Made by a program: the position numbers and the translations under genes
Source: Rhodobacter capsulatus
GTDB taxonomy: Bacteria; Pseudomonadota; Alphaproteobacteria; Rhodobacterales; Rhodobacteraceae
Direction: 5' to 3'
DNA: 64,000 nucleotides
NCBI RefSeq assembly: GCF_003254295.1
Contig: NZ_QKZO01000002.1
Location: 78,593-142,592, forward strand
Notes under the pieces: model-generated
Database searches by the model: none
Told to the model about the DNA's origin: nothing
Seen by the model: only the letters and a program-made list of their open reading frames with translations
Part shown: positions 57,437 through 64,000 of the stretch, one piece after another
Layout of the letters: each line of letters opens with the position of its first letter
Numbering within the stretch: position 1 is the stretch's first letter

Positions 57437-58759
57437 ATGTCGGCACGCGAAGACGATCCCGCCCGCGCCCCGCAGCCGCAGGGCGGCTGGTCCACAAGGA
57501 TCGTCTCCGTGCCCGGCGCGCTGGTCGTGCCGCCGACCGAGGCCGACATGGTGCAGGCGATGGGCATCTATGATGCCGCGGGCGCCTATGTGCACGAGGG
57601 GGTGCTCTGGCGCGGCCGCCGCCTGATGGTCGAGCCCGAGATCCGGCCCGAGCCCCTGGCCGATCTGCCCGGGCGCTGGATCTGGGGCGGCATCCTGCTC
57701 AATCACTTTGGCCATTTTCTGGTCGAAAGCACGCCGCGGCTTTGGGCGCTCGACGCGGTTCAGGGGGCGGTTGACGGGATCCTCTTCACCGTCAAGCGCG
57801 AGACGATCGAAGAGGCGGGGGAGCTGAAGCTGCAACCGTTCCAGCGGCTCTTCTTCGACCTGCTGGGGATTGACGTGCCGATCCGCATTCTGGCGCAGCC
57901 GACCCGGGTCGAGCGGCTGGAAGTGCCCGGACAGGGCTTCGGTCTTGGCCCGATCGCCGCCGGAACCGAGGCGTTCCGGGCCTTTTTTGCGACCCGCTTT
58001 GCCCGCAACATCGCCCCGCAGGGCGCTGAAAAGCTTTACATTTCCCGCTCGGCGCTGGGGGCTGCGCGCGGCGGCGTTCTGGGCGAGGACCGGATCGAGA
58101 CGGCGCTTTCGGCGGCGGGCTACGAGATTTTCCATCCGCAAAAACACGGCCTTGAATCGCAGATCGCTCATTACAAGGCGGCGCGGCAGGTGGTGGCGCT
58201 CGATGGTTCGGCGCTGCATATGGTGGCGATGGTGCAGCGGCGCGATCAGCAGGTGGCGATGATCCGGCGCCGGGTGTCCGACGTTTCGGACAGCATCGTC
58301 ACCCATCTGACTGCCTTCACCGGGCGGGCGCCGCAGGTGATCGACGTGATCGAACAGGATTGGGTGCGCTCGGACCGCAAGCGGGCGGACCGGCATTCGG
58401 TGGGCCAGCTCGATCTGCCCGCGCTTGGCCGGGCGCTGGTCGCGGGCGGGTTCCTGCCCGAGGGCGCCGAAATCCCGCCGATGAGCGAGGCCGAGAGTTA
58501 CGCCGCGGTGCATGTCTTCGAGGAGGCCCTGAGCGGCAAGCTGAGCTTCGAACCGCTGGCGCGCGGCGCGCGCCGCGATCTGCCCGAGGACGGGGCGGTG
58601 CTGCGGCGGCGCAAGGACAAGCCCAAGGACGGGCCCGGGGCGGAACCGGGCAAGGAAGGCAAGCTCAAGGGCGAGGAACGGCGCGCGGCGCGGATGGCGC
58701 GGCGGGCGGAAAAGACCGAACGGCGCGAAAGACGCGCGGCGGCCCGGCCCGAGGGCTGA
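57437..58759 (+). CDS. Glycosyltransferase family 61 protein with basic C-terminal tail
   Basis: A 440-residue protein of the GT61/DUF563 family. Conserved blocks are GGILLNHFGHFLVESTPRLWAL (residues 85-106), LYISRSALG, and the C-terminal QIAHYKAARQVVALDGSALHMVAM. From about residue 385 it has a Lys/Arg-rich tail (DKPKDGPGAEPGKEGKLKGEERRAARMARRAEKTER) not part of the family. Similar tails are on the two neighbouring GSCFA-type proteins. GT61 enzymes add xylose, mannose or similar sugars to glycoproteins or polysaccharides. ATG 57437 follows CCGGAGGGTCCG. Confidence 0.83.
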   Translation: MSAREDDPARAPQPQGGWSTRIVSVPGALVVPPTEADMVQAMGIYDAAGAYVHEGVLWRGRRLMVEPEIRPEPLADLPGRWIWGGILLNHFGHFLVESTPRLWALDAVQGAVDGILFTVKRETIEEAGELKLQPFQRLFFDLLGIDVPIRILAQPTRVERLEVPGQGFGLGPIAAGTEAFRAFFATRFARNIAPQGAEKLYISRSALGAARGGVLGEDRIETALSAAGYEIFHPQKHGLESQIAHYKAARQVVALDGSALHMVAMVQRRDQQVAMIRRRVSDVSDSIVTHLTAFTGRAPQVIDVIEQDWVRSDRKRADRHSVGQLDLPALGRALVAGGFLPEGAEIPPMSEAESYAAVHVFEEALSGKLSFEPLARGARRDLPEDGAVLRRRKDKPKDGPGAEPGKEGKLKGEERRAARMARRAEKTERRERRAAARPEG

Positions 58760-58774
58760 GCCCGCCGCGGCGGC

Positions 58775-59857
58775 TTATTTGCCCCCGCGTGCGGCGCGGC
58801 GGGCTTCGCGGGCGGCCTTGCGCTCCTGCCGTTCGGCGCGGCGGGCGGCGCGGTCTTCGGGCGTTGCTTCGGCGGGCGCCCCTTCGGGCTCAAGGGGGAC
58901 GGCCGCTTCGCCCAGATGCGCCCGGGTAAAGACCGCCATCACCTGCGCCACCGCGGCCTCGCGCACAGACCGCAGGTTCGGCTCGAACCAGCCCGCCCCG
59001 GCCCGGACCGAAGTCACCAGTTCATAGGACGGGAAATAATCCACCTCCGGGTGATCGGCCTGCATCTCGCCCGCCACCGCGCGCAGCACGGATTTCGACA
59101 GCACCGTCGCGGGCAGCACATGCGCCTGCGACGCCGTCGCGGTCAGCGGCACCGGCGAGACGGTGAGCAGCACCCGCAGCGCCGGATTGAGCGCCTTGAG
59201 CCGCGCCAGCGCCGCTTCCAGATCGGCCTTGACCTCGGAGACGCGGAAATTCGCAAACGCATGGATCTCGGGGTCGAAACTGCCCGCGATCGTGCCCGGC
59301 GCCGTGGCATAGACCTGACCCGAGGGCTTGTGAACCCAGGCCTCGGTCAGACCCAGGGTGAAGATGAAGACATCTGCCTGGGTGAAGACCTCGCGCACCT
59401 TTTCAAGATGGTGCGCGCGGGCGGCCCGGAGCGCTGCGGCGCTTTCAAACCCGCCCGGTTCGATATTCGGGCGCAGCGCGTCGTAAAACCGGCCGTCCTT
59501 TTCCCAGATCGCGTCGAAATCGGGGGCCTGGCCCCAGGCCTCCTCGATCAGCTGGCGCAGCTGGCGGGTGGTGTAGATGTTGCCATAGCGGGCCGAATAC
59601 ATGTCATAGCCGTGGCGCGGCCCGTCCTCGGCGGCGATGCCCACGGGGCGCGGCTCGGCATCAAGCACGTTGAAACCGTTTCTGCGCAGCGCCCGGCCGA
59701 CATGCTGGGCAAAGCACGACCCCGCGGTGACGATCCGGTCGGTCTTCGTCAGCCCCCAGCGCGGGCGGTAAAGATCGGGCGGCGGATAGGCGGCCTCGGC
59801 CAGGCCCGTGCGCCAGAAGGCGCGGGCGTCGATGCCTTGATAGGGCGAACGGGTCAT
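58775..59857 (-). CDS. GSCFA-domain protein with basic C-terminal tail
   Basis: A 360-residue GSCFA family protein, named for the motif seen here as TAGSCFAQHVGRAL at residues 44-57. Other family blocks are RYGNIYTTRQLRQLIEEAWG, TLGLTEAW and HVLPATVLSKSVLRAVAGE. GSCFA proteins look like SGNH-type acyl-esterase/transferase relatives and are often in glycan clusters. The C-terminus (DRAARRAERQERKAAREARRAARGGK, seen as overlapping short stretches) is strongly basic and helical. Start ATG 59857 follows AAGGAGTGTCCGC. It overlaps the SGNH-like gene upstream by 4 bp. Confidence 0.87.
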   Translation of the reverse strand: MTRSPYQGIDARAFWRTGLAEAAYPPPDLYRPRWGLTKTDRIVTAGSCFAQHVGRALRRNGFNVLDAEPRPVGIAAEDGPRHGYDMYSARYGNIYTTRQLRQLIEEAWGQAPDFDAIWEKDGRFYDALRPNIEPGGFESAAALRAARAHHLEKVREVFTQADVFIFTLGLTEAWVHKPSGQVYATAPGTIAGSFDPEIHAFANFRVSEVKADLEAALARLKALNPALRVLLTVSPVPLTATASQAHVLPATVLSKSVLRAVAGEMQADHPEVDYFPSYELVTSVRAGAGWFEPNLRSVREAAVAQVMAVFTRAHLGEAAVPLEPEGAPAEATPEDRAARRAERQERKAAREARRAARGGK

Positions 59858-60666
59858 GCGGACACTCCTTCGAGGGGGCAGATCTCGGTCAGGGCGGGCC
59901 GGAGCGCCGCCCAAAGCGCCTGCCCGAATTCGGCATTCATATGCGAGGCGTCGGTGCCGCCGCCTTCGCCGGAAATCAGCCGCGAGGCCTCCTTGTTATA
60001 GGTGCCGCGGGTGGTGATGCCATCGGCCACGGTCGCCGCGGGCTGCGCGATGAAGCGCGCATGGGGGGCGAGTGCCGCGGCCACCGCGGTTTCGAACATC
60101 TGCCCCAGCGCCGGGCCGTCGCCCGCACGGATCGCCGCGTCCCAGCCGTAATCCGAGGTGCCCTCGGGCGCCTGCCGGGCCCAGTCGGCCCAATGCGGTT
60201 CGGCCAGCGCCAGCACCGGCTTGCCCGTCGCCTGCGCGATCGTCCGGGCGTGCTCCACCAGCTGCGTCGCGCCGTAACGTTCGGTCAAAAACGCCGTGGC
60301 AAAGGCCGGATGCACCAGCGTCTTGCCCGCGGTGCCGCACAGCCCGACCCAGGCGTGGCTTTTGTAAAACCGCAAGATCCGCTTTGACGAGACATTCAGC
60401 CCCACCAGCAGGAAGGCGTCGAAGCGGGACAGCTCGATCCGGTCATAGCCGCCCGAAAGTGCGCGGAAATGGCCCGCGATCTTCGGCCGCGTCGGCACTA
60501 GCGCCGTGCCCTGCAGGCCCACATGGCGCATCCCGTCCGAGGGGGCGCCGAAAAACACCGGCTCGACCGTGTCCCAGCCGGGCACGGCCTCGGCGATCAG
60601 CCGGTCCCAGCCCAGTTTCAGCGCCGCGATATGGGAATTGCCGATCACGCACAGCCGCAGCGTCAT
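59854..60666 (-). CDS. SGNH-hydrolase-like protein
   Basis: A 270-residue protein that looks like an SGNH hydrolase: block I is VIGNSHIAALK with Ser11 in GNSH, and a C-terminal block V-like TDASHMNAEFG provides the Asp-x-x-His pair. It might act as a sugar O-acetyl or O-acyl esterase/transferase. The middle holds FDAFLLVGLNVSSKR and LALAEPHWADWA. It lies between a GSCFA gene and a GSCFA-like gene with 4-bp overlaps on both sides, so all three are one translationally coupled unit. Confidence 0.7.
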   Translation of the reverse strand: MTLRLCVIGNSHIAALKLGWDRLIAEAVPGWDTVEPVFFGAPSDGMRHVGLQGTALVPTRPKIAGHFRALSGGYDRIELSRFDAFLLVGLNVSSKRILRFYKSHAWVGLCGTAGKTLVHPAFATAFLTERYGATQLVEHARTIAQATGKPVLALAEPHWADWARQAPEGTSDYGWDAAIRAGDGPALGQMFETAVAAALAPHARFIAQPAATVADGITTRGTYNKEASRLISGEGGGTDASHMNAEFGQALWAALRPALTEICPLEGVSA

Positions 60667-61685
60667 TTCGAGAAGGCCTCCAGCAATTCATCCTCGCACA
60701 TCACTTTCGCGGTCTTGCCCTTGGCCTCGGCCCTTGCCTTGCGTCGGGCCCGCCGCTCGGGGTCCTTCGCCCGCTGCTTGCGCTCGGTCGCGGCGGCGGG
60801 CGGCGCGGCCCCGCCTGTGACCAGATCCAGCAGATCGGCCCCGCCGCACAGCCGCACGACGAGCGCCGCCAGACGGTCGGCATCGGCTTCGCCCCCCGGC
60901 GCCAGAAGCCGACCGACGAGCGCATCCAGCACCGGATCATGCCGCAGGCGCGCCGTGCCCCGCGCCCAGTCGGCGGCGCGGGCGGCCAGAAGCGCATGGC
61001 TGGCCCGGGTCTCGGCGCGGGCGCCGGGCGGGGCGGGCAGGACGATCAGGCAAAGCTGCAGCGCCGGGTTGAGCGCCTGCAGCCCCTCCGCAAGCCGGGC
61101 AAACCCGGCGTCCAGATCTTTGGCGCTCATCCGCGCCTCGGGCCAGTCGGGGGCATGGATGCCTGCGGGCGGGCGGGGAAAGACCTGCCCGCTGGCCGGA
61201 TCGGTCAGCAGCGTGGGCGCGCCAAGCGGCAGCACCAGCGTTTCGGTTTCCGCCAGCAGCCGCGCCAGCGCCGTCAGATGCGCCTGCCGGTAGGCGGTGG
61301 CGCTGGCCAGATCGGGCAGGCCCGCCGGATCGACCCCGGGGCGGGCGGCATCGACCAGCGTGCCGTCGGGCTGCGGCCAGAACACCGGATCGGCCTCGCC
61401 CTGCGCCGCCGCGATCAGCTGCGCGAGCAGCCGCACATCGCCCAAAGCCCCGGCCCGTGCCGAGGCAAGCCCGTAGTGAAACCGTGCCAGAAGCGCGGCC
61501 GAGGCCTGTTTCGGCCCGGGTTCGGCATCGGCCAGCAGCGCGCCGCCGCGGCGCAACGCCTGCGACAGGGCCGGATCGCCGCCCAGAACGCTCAGCCGGA
61601 CCGCCCCTTGCGGCGCGGGCCGGGCGGAAGCGGTGTCGGCCTCGGCCTCGGTCGTCGTCGTCGTCGTCGTCTCTGCGTCGCTCAT
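60663..61685 (-). CDS. Degenerate GSCFA-like paralogue with basic tail
   Basis: A 340-residue protein. It has no clear database-type motif, but it matches its neighbour (58775-59857) in order and spacing: LVDAARPGVDPAGL, LASATAYRQAHLTALARLL, LPLGAPTLLTDPASGQVFPR, then FARLAEGLQALNPALQLCLIVLPAPP and SHALLAARAADWARG correspond to blocks of GSCFA. The N-terminal GSCFA motif itself is missing, so it is probably catalytically inactive. The C-terminus is again Arg/Lys-rich (TERKQRAKDPERRARRKARAE) and then ends in MCEDELLEAFSK. The N-terminus holds seven Thr codons (ACG repeats). Confidence 0.65.
   Translation of the reverse strand: MSDAETTTTTTTEAEADTASARPAPQGAVRLSVLGGDPALSQALRRGGALLADAEPGPKQASAALLARFHYGLASARAGALGDVRLLAQLIAAAQGEADPVFWPQPDGTLVDAARPGVDPAGLPDLASATAYRQAHLTALARLLAETETLVLPLGAPTLLTDPASGQVFPRPPAGIHAPDWPEARMSAKDLDAGFARLAEGLQALNPALQLCLIVLPAPPGARAETRASHALLAARAADWARGTARLRHDPVLDALVGRLLAPGGEADADRLAALVVRLCGGADLLDLVTGGAAPPAAATERKQRAKDPERRARRKARAEAKGKTAKVMCEDELLEAFSK
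61651..61671 (-). repeat. Trinucleotide microsatellite (GTC)7
   Basis: Seven GTC triplets on the plus strand, read as ACG/ACC Thr codons near the N-terminus of the degenerate GSCFA paralogue. Changes in copy number would alter only Thr count, not the frame. Confidence 0.9.
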
Positions 61686-61874
61686 TCTGTCCTGCCTTCC
61701 TTCCGGCGCAGAGTATGCGCCGTGGCCGCAGTTTGAAAGCCAATCATGGACATTTGAGGGCAGCCCGGGATTTCGCGCGCGAGGTTGAAGGAGGCGGGGC
61801 GGAAGAAGACGGAAAGAAGAAGACGGGGCGCGGATGGGCGCCGCCAAAATGTCGCACCGGGCCCGGCGGGCGGG

Positions 61875-61888
61875 TTGACCTATGTCAA
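61875..61888 (+). promoter_or_regulatory. FNR/DNR-type binding site before the sRNA
   Basis: TTGACCTATGTCAA is a perfect palindrome TTGAC-N4-GTCAA of the FNR/DNR type (Rhodobacter FnrL consensus TTGAT-N4-ATCAA, with C/G variants). Its centre is 41.5 bp before an inferred start at about 61923, with TAGAAG at 61912-61917 as -10: a class II activation layout. Confidence 0.75.
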
Positions 61889-61922
61889 AGTGGAGCCGCG
61901 CGCAAAGCCGCTAGAAGGGGCG

Positions 61923-62047
61923 CATCAGGTTCCCGATCTCCCTGAAACGGCGCAAGCCAGCGGAACCTGAAACAGAACCCGGACGTTCTCCCTCGTCGGG
62001 TTCCAAATAACGCGCTGCGGGCCTCCCTCCCGCAGCGCTTTATTTTT
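61923..62047 (+). ncRNA. Candidate small RNA with three CUCCCU loops
   Basis: About 125 nt with no reading frame of note. Hairpin 1: TCAGGTTCC (61925-61933) with GGAACCTGA (61962-61970). Hairpin 2: GAACCC-G-GACG (61975-61985) with CGTC-GGGTTC (61994-62003). Hairpin 3: GCGCTGCGGG (62012-62021), loop CCTCCCT, CCCGCAGCGC (62029-62038), followed by TTTATTTTT. The unpaired parts hold TCTCCCT at 61937-61943 and 61987-61993 and CCTCCCT at 62022-62028. These can pair with AGGGAG-type Shine-Dalgarno sequences. Size, three stem-loops and the FNR-type promoter recall PcrZ of R. sphaeroides, but I cannot compare sequences here. The terminator hairpin could also end ldt-strand transcripts. Confidence 0.7.
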
Positions 62048-62098
62048 GGGCCGGTCGCATCGGGGATTTCTCCGCGCGGCGACCCCCCGGATCCTGGC

Positions 62099-62698
62099 CT
62101 AGATTACCTTCACCTGCGTGCCGACCGGGCAGAGCGGATAAAGCTCCTCGACCTGGGCGTTGAACAGCCCGATGCAGCCCGAAGAGCTTTTGCGGCCGAT
62201 CTTGCGGGTGTCATGGGTGCCGTGGATGACATAGGCGGGCCAGTCGAGATAAAGCGCGCGCGTGCCCAGCGGATTGTCGGGGCCGGGCGGCATCGGGCGC
62301 AGGCTGGGATCGGCGGCGATCATCGAGGCGGTCGGCGTCCAGCCGGGGTTTTCGCGCTTGCGCACGATTTCGGTATAGCCGGTGCGGGTCAGCTCCGGGC
62401 TTTTGGGCACCGAGGTCGGATAGACGCGATAGTCATCCCCCCCGGCTGCCCAGTAATGCAGCGCCTTCGAGACCGTGTCGGCGATCAGCGTCACCCGGTC
62501 GAGCCGGTCGAAATGGTCGCGCCAGTCGATCTGGCGGAAGCCCGAGATATTGGCGCGCGTCGGCGGGGCGACGATCGCGGGCTGGGCGGCCATCGGCACG
62601 TCTTGCGTATTCGCGCGCAGCACCGAGGGCGCGAACAGCGCCACGGCGCCCGAGCCGAGCAGCAGACGACGGGTAAGACGGGGGGGTAGACTGGGCAT
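62099..62698 (-). CDS. L,D-transpeptidase (YkuD family)
   Basis: A 199-residue L,D-transpeptidase that cross-links peptidoglycan or attaches proteins to it in the periplasm. The catalytic motif starts with HGTHDTRKIG at His159 and ends in SSSGCIGL with the catalytic Cys175. The N-terminus has an apparent twin-arginine signal (TRRLLLGSGAVALFAPSVLRA), so the protein is exported by Tat or Sec. ATG 62698 follows CAGGAGGTCCGG. The gene lies downstream of infC, behind the infC terminator, and converges on the sRNA. Confidence 0.92.
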   Translation of the reverse strand: MPSLPPRLTRRLLLGSGAVALFAPSVLRANTQDVPMAAQPAIVAPPTRANISGFRQIDWRDHFDRLDRVTLIADTVSKALHYWAAGGDDYRVYPTSVPKSPELTRTGYTEIVRKRENPGWTPTASMIAADPSLRPMPPGPDNPLGTRALYLDWPAYVIHGTHDTRKIGRKSSSGCIGLFNAQVEELYPLCPVGTQVKVI

Positions 62699-62833
62699 CC
62701 GGACCTCCTGAAACAGCGCATTGCGGATGCATCATTCGGGGTCTGCGCCGCGAGGTCCAGTCAACTCCTGTCACGAGCCGGTGACAGCATGGGGCGGTGA
62801 CTGCAGGGGGCGGTGACAGCATGGAGGGACAGC

Positions 62834-62857
62834 AAAAGGCCCTCCGCAGGGAGGGCC
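62834..62857 (-). terminator. Rho-independent terminator after infC
   Basis: Minus strand: GGCCCTCC, loop CTGC, GGAGGGCC, then TTTT. It lies 27 bp after the infC stop. Confidence 0.88.
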
Positions 62858-62883
62858 TCGGGTCGTGGCGCAGATCGCGGCGC

Positions 62884-63423
62884 TTATTTCGGCGCGATCA
62901 TCATCACCATCTGGCGGCCTTCAAGCCGCGGCATCGATTCGACCTTGCCGGCATCGCCGACATCGCCGACGACGCGGTTCAGAAGCTCCATGCCGAGCTG
63001 CTGGTGCGCCATCTCGCGGCCGCGGAAGCGCAGCGTGACCTTGACCTTGTCGCCTTCCTCCAGGAATTTCATCACCGAGCGCATCTTGACCTCGTAGTCA
63101 TGCGTGTCGGTGCCCGGACGGAACTTGATTTCCTTGATCTCGATGACCTTCTGCTTCTTGCGGGCTTCGGCCTCTTTCTTCTGCTGTTCGTATTTGAACT
63201 TGCCGAAGTCCATGATCTTGCACACCGGGGGAACGGCGGTGGGCGAGATTTCCACGAGATCGAGCCCGGCCTCTTCGGCCATCTGCATCGCACGGGCGGG
63301 GGTGACCACCCCGACATTCTCCCCATCCGCCCCGATCAGGCGGATTTCAGGCGCGCGGATGCGTTCGTTGATCCGGGGGCCGGTCTCGCGTTGCGGCGGG
63401 GCATTGTGCGGTCTGCGGGCTAT
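62884..63423 (-). CDS. infC: Translation initiation factor IF-3 with AUA start
   Basis: IF3, 179 residues with this start, ensures start-codon selection on the 30S subunit. The N-domain has [28 protein letters not shown] and the C-domain has [46 protein letters not shown] (quoted in short pieces: [23 protein letters not shown]). The first ATG/GTG in frame (GTG 63309) would cut the protein to 141 residues inside the N-domain. An ATA codon at 63423 (then GCC CGC AGA CCG) lies 8 nt after AAAAGGATC, an ideal ribosome binding site. Non-AUG starts (AUU in E. coli) let IF3 repress its own synthesis. Confidence 0.92.
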   Translation of the reverse strand: MARRPHNAPPQRETGPRINERIRAPEIRLIGADGENVGVVTPARAMQMAEEAGLDLVEISPTAVPPVCKIMDFGKFKYEQQKKEAEARKKQKVIEIKEIKFRPGTDTHDYEVKMRSVMKFLEEGDKVKVTLRFRGREMAHQQLGMELLNRVVGDVGDAGKVESMPRLEGRQMVMMIAPK

Positions 63424-63632
63424 GGCTCTGATCCTTTTGTGGTGAGCGGTTGGCGCGCAAAATAGGGCCAGGGGCCTTGTCTTTCAACCGGATTCCGCAG
63501 CCGTTTCGGCGGGAATCGGCTTGTGCCCGGAAAAAGGCGGCAATGCGACACGTTTCCTTATTCCCAACCGCGGGCGATAGTTGGAATTGTTGATCGTTCC
63601 CATGAGAATCCCAACATGAAAAGGGGGGAAGA
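63424..63632. other. Divergent region between infC and the repeat protein
   Basis: Holds the infC ribosome binding site (63432-63436) and several related half-sites near 63565-63620: ATTCCCAAC, GTTGGAATT and AATCCCAAC, the first two forming an imperfect palindrome with an 11-bp spacer. No gene is seen. These could be a regulator site for the plus-strand gene. Confidence 0.45.
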
Positions 63633-64000
63633 ATGACCGAAGTGAACTGGAAAGACCTGCCGCAGAATGCCAAGGCGACGCTGGGCATCATCGGCGGGGG
63701 GATCCTGCTGGCCCTGATCCTCGGCTTGATGTCGCCGGGTCGCACCGTGGTCACCGTGCCCGTCGATGAACTGCCGCCGGGCGTCCCGGCGACCCCGGCA
63801 GCCGCGGCCGCCCCGGCTGTGGAAGCCGCTCCGGCTGCTGAAGCTGCCCCGGCTGAAGAAGCCGCTCCGGCTGCGGAAGCTGCCCCGGCTGAAGAAGCCG
63901 CTCCGGCTGCCGAAGCTGCTGCCCCGGCTGAAGAAGCCGCTCCGGCTGCGGAAGCTGCCCCGGCTGCGGAAGCTGCCCCGGCTGCGGAAGCTGCCCCGGC
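63633..64000 (+). CDS. Membrane-anchored Ala/Pro/Glu-repeat protein (cut by window end)
   Basis: The first 122 residues are visible. The N-terminus MTEVNWKDLPQNAKAT is followed by one hydrophobic helix (LGIIGGGILLALILGLM, about residues 17-33), then VVTVPVDELPPGVPATPA and a long low-complexity stretch of repeated APAAEA and APAEEA units that runs off the edge. This looks like a single membrane anchor with a flexible periplasmic or cytoplasmic spacer carrying a domain beyond the window. I do not recognise the family. ATG 63633 follows AAAAGGGGGGAAGA, a strong ribosome binding site. The repeats are encoded by near-identical 18-36-bp DNA units, so length may vary between strains. Confidence 0.75.
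   Translation, partial: MTEVNWKDLPQNAKATLGIIGGGILLALILGLMSPGRTVVTVPVDELPPGVPATPAAAAAPAVEAAPAAEAAPAEEAAPAAEAAPAEEAAPAAEAAAPAEEAAPAAEAAPAAEAAPAAEAAP

Noticed and set aside
61875..61880. TTGACC as a plain -35 hexamer for the sRNA
   Set aside because: No acceptable -10 lies 16-18 bp downstream; the palindrome fits better as an activator site with TAGAAG at 61912 as the -10.
62884..63309. infC starting at GTG 63309
   Set aside because: This would remove the conserved [25 protein letters not shown] segment of the IF3 N-domain; the ATA start with a good ribosome binding site explains the full protein.

Overview
The window is a 64 kb, GC-rich stretch of an alphaproteobacterial chromosome, most probably from Rhodobacteraceae and close to Rhodobacter capsulatus. 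The evidence is the gene content and order (nuoL-M-N followed by birA-coaX-rnj; pyrC-pyrE-dnaB-alr), a GTTC-N7-GTTC LexA operator before uvrA, many Crp/Fnr- and RpoH-like control signals, and strong C/G third-position codon use. The species call is inference. I saw no rRNA, tRNA, insertion sequence, prophage or CRISPR array.

Layout: 1-6.9 kb holds the end of the complex I operon (nuoL partial, nuoM, nuoN) running into birA, coaX and RNase J. 7-11 kb holds a DUF3422 gene and the ilvB-ilvH acetolactate synthase operon on the minus strand, with a complete attenuator (promoter, 15-residue Leu/Val leader peptide, antiterminator, terminator). 11.5-17.7 kb holds a TRAP permease pair without its binding protein, a DmdB-like acyl-CoA ligase, prfB and a P-loop kinase-like gene. 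17.9-20.4 kb (minus) holds bactofilin, an M23 endopeptidase and Bcp. 20.5-28.3 kb holds an AsmA-like protein, queA, an MFS transporter, DUF924 and lpdA. 28.5-32.9 kb holds a rhodanese, uvrA, a methyltransferase and a DUF2892 protein. 33-39.5 kb holds a Crp/Fnr regulator and the distal valine pathway (mmsA, acyl-CoA dehydrogenase, 3-hydroxyisobutyryl-CoA hydrolase, mmsB) divergent from a LysR gene. 39.6-50.5 kb holds coaD and a long minus-strand housekeeping run (pyrC, pyrE, dnaB, alr, mlaE, mlaF, radA, cvpA, purF).

The accessory part is 50.7-61.7 kb. It has a small lipoprotein, a DUF1127 gene behind a heat-shock-type promoter, two paralogous family-2-like glycosyltransferases, a methyltransferase, a GT61-family glycosyltransferase, a GSCFA protein, an SGNH-like protein and a degenerate GSCFA paralogue. 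I infer a surface-glycan locus. Three of its neighbouring proteins end in similar Arg/Ala-rich basic tails.

After this locus lies the most interesting non-coding signal: a candidate small RNA of about 125 nt (61923-62047, plus strand). It has three hairpins, each carrying a UCUCCCU/CCUCCCU motif that can pair with Shine-Dalgarno sequences, a strong terminator, and a perfect FNR-type palindrome centred about 41.5 bp before the inferred start. The window ends with an L,D-transpeptidase, infC (which appears to start at an AUA codon) and the beginning of an Ala/Pro/Glu-repeat membrane-anchored protein.

A second window-wide signal is a family of dispersed intergenic inverted repeats built on a CAAATA core, found at eight loci in the gaps between genes.
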